Origin: Sorex araneus
Lineage: Eukaryota; Chordata; Mammalia; Eulipotyphla; Soricidae
Length of the DNA stretch: 64,000 bases
Assembly (NCBI RefSeq): GCF_027595985.1
Contig: NC_073303.1
Location: 25,782,565-25,846,564 of the forward strand
Reading direction: 5' to 3'
This document shows positions 63,926 through 64,000 of this stretch, one piece after another (the first letter of the stretch is position 1; each line of letters opens with the position of its first letter). Position numbers and translations under genes: made by a program. The notes under the pieces were generated by a model. It was not told the DNA's origin. It was given only the letters and a program-made list of their open reading frames with translations, and did no database searches.

Positions 63926-64000
63926 AGACCAAAACAAATGAAAGTTAAAGCAGCCGGTGGGAGCTGCAGGGAAGGTGCGAGCAGAGTCGCCCAGGGCAGA

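Noticed and set aside
1..64000. Bacterial-type features (operons, CRISPR, Shine-Dalgarno sites)
   Set aside because: The window is mammalian nuclear DNA. The regular arrays present are microsatellites and minisatellites without CRISPR repeat-spacer structure.

Overview
This is vertebrate, and specifically mammalian, nuclear DNA. One split gene with canonical GT-AG introns sits in about 64 kb dominated by interspersed repeats. Roughly 110 intact or decayed copies of one tRNA-derived SINE (A box TAGCACAGCGGG, B box GGTTCGATTCC, A-rich tail) and two copies of a nematode-like RTE retrotransposon point to a shrew. The common shrew, Sorex araneus, is the best guess, because to my knowledge SOR-type SINEs and an RTE1_Sar family are reported from it. 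I inferred the species from repeats only.

Layout. 1-17.4 kb: intergenic DNA 3' of the gene, packed with SINEs. It holds a 5'-truncated RTE copy with a 14-bp target duplication (12581-13607), a second RTE 3' end (16420-16618), and a composite SINE whose 3' tail matches the RTE tail. 17.43-27.63 kb: PPARD (peroxisome proliferator-activated receptor delta) on the minus strand. All six coding exons are present: 27396-27525, 23711-23862, 22759-22897, 22190-22392, 21292-21742 and 19381-19628. They join to 1,323 nt, or 440 codons plus a stop, and every junction keeps phase. About 1.95 kb of 3'UTR follows, with AATAAA at 17454-17459. 27.63-64 kb: upstream of the first coding exon, probably the large 5' intron or introns of PPARD. 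I could not identify a leader exon or the promoter here. This part holds SINEs, decayed L1 fragments (about 29.38-30.56 and 44.95-46.60 kb), microsatellites and GC-rich unique DNA.

The most interesting observations are: (1) a second reading frame over the PPARD start, beginning 41 nt upstream of the main ATG, overlapping the stop of a 5-codon uORF as ATGA, and open for 116 codons across three exons; (2) a 48-bp duplication of the end of coding exon 4 plus its splice donor, which creates a possible 45-nt in-frame microexon; (3) RTE copies of probable nematode origin, and a tRNA-headed SINE that carries the same RTE 3' end; (4) several unexplained direct repeats and same-site SINE insertions.

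Coordinates of PPARD exons are base-exact from splice-site and phase logic. Old SINE boundaries are good to roughly 10 bases. Comparisons with human PPARD and statements about published repeat families are from memory, not from a search.
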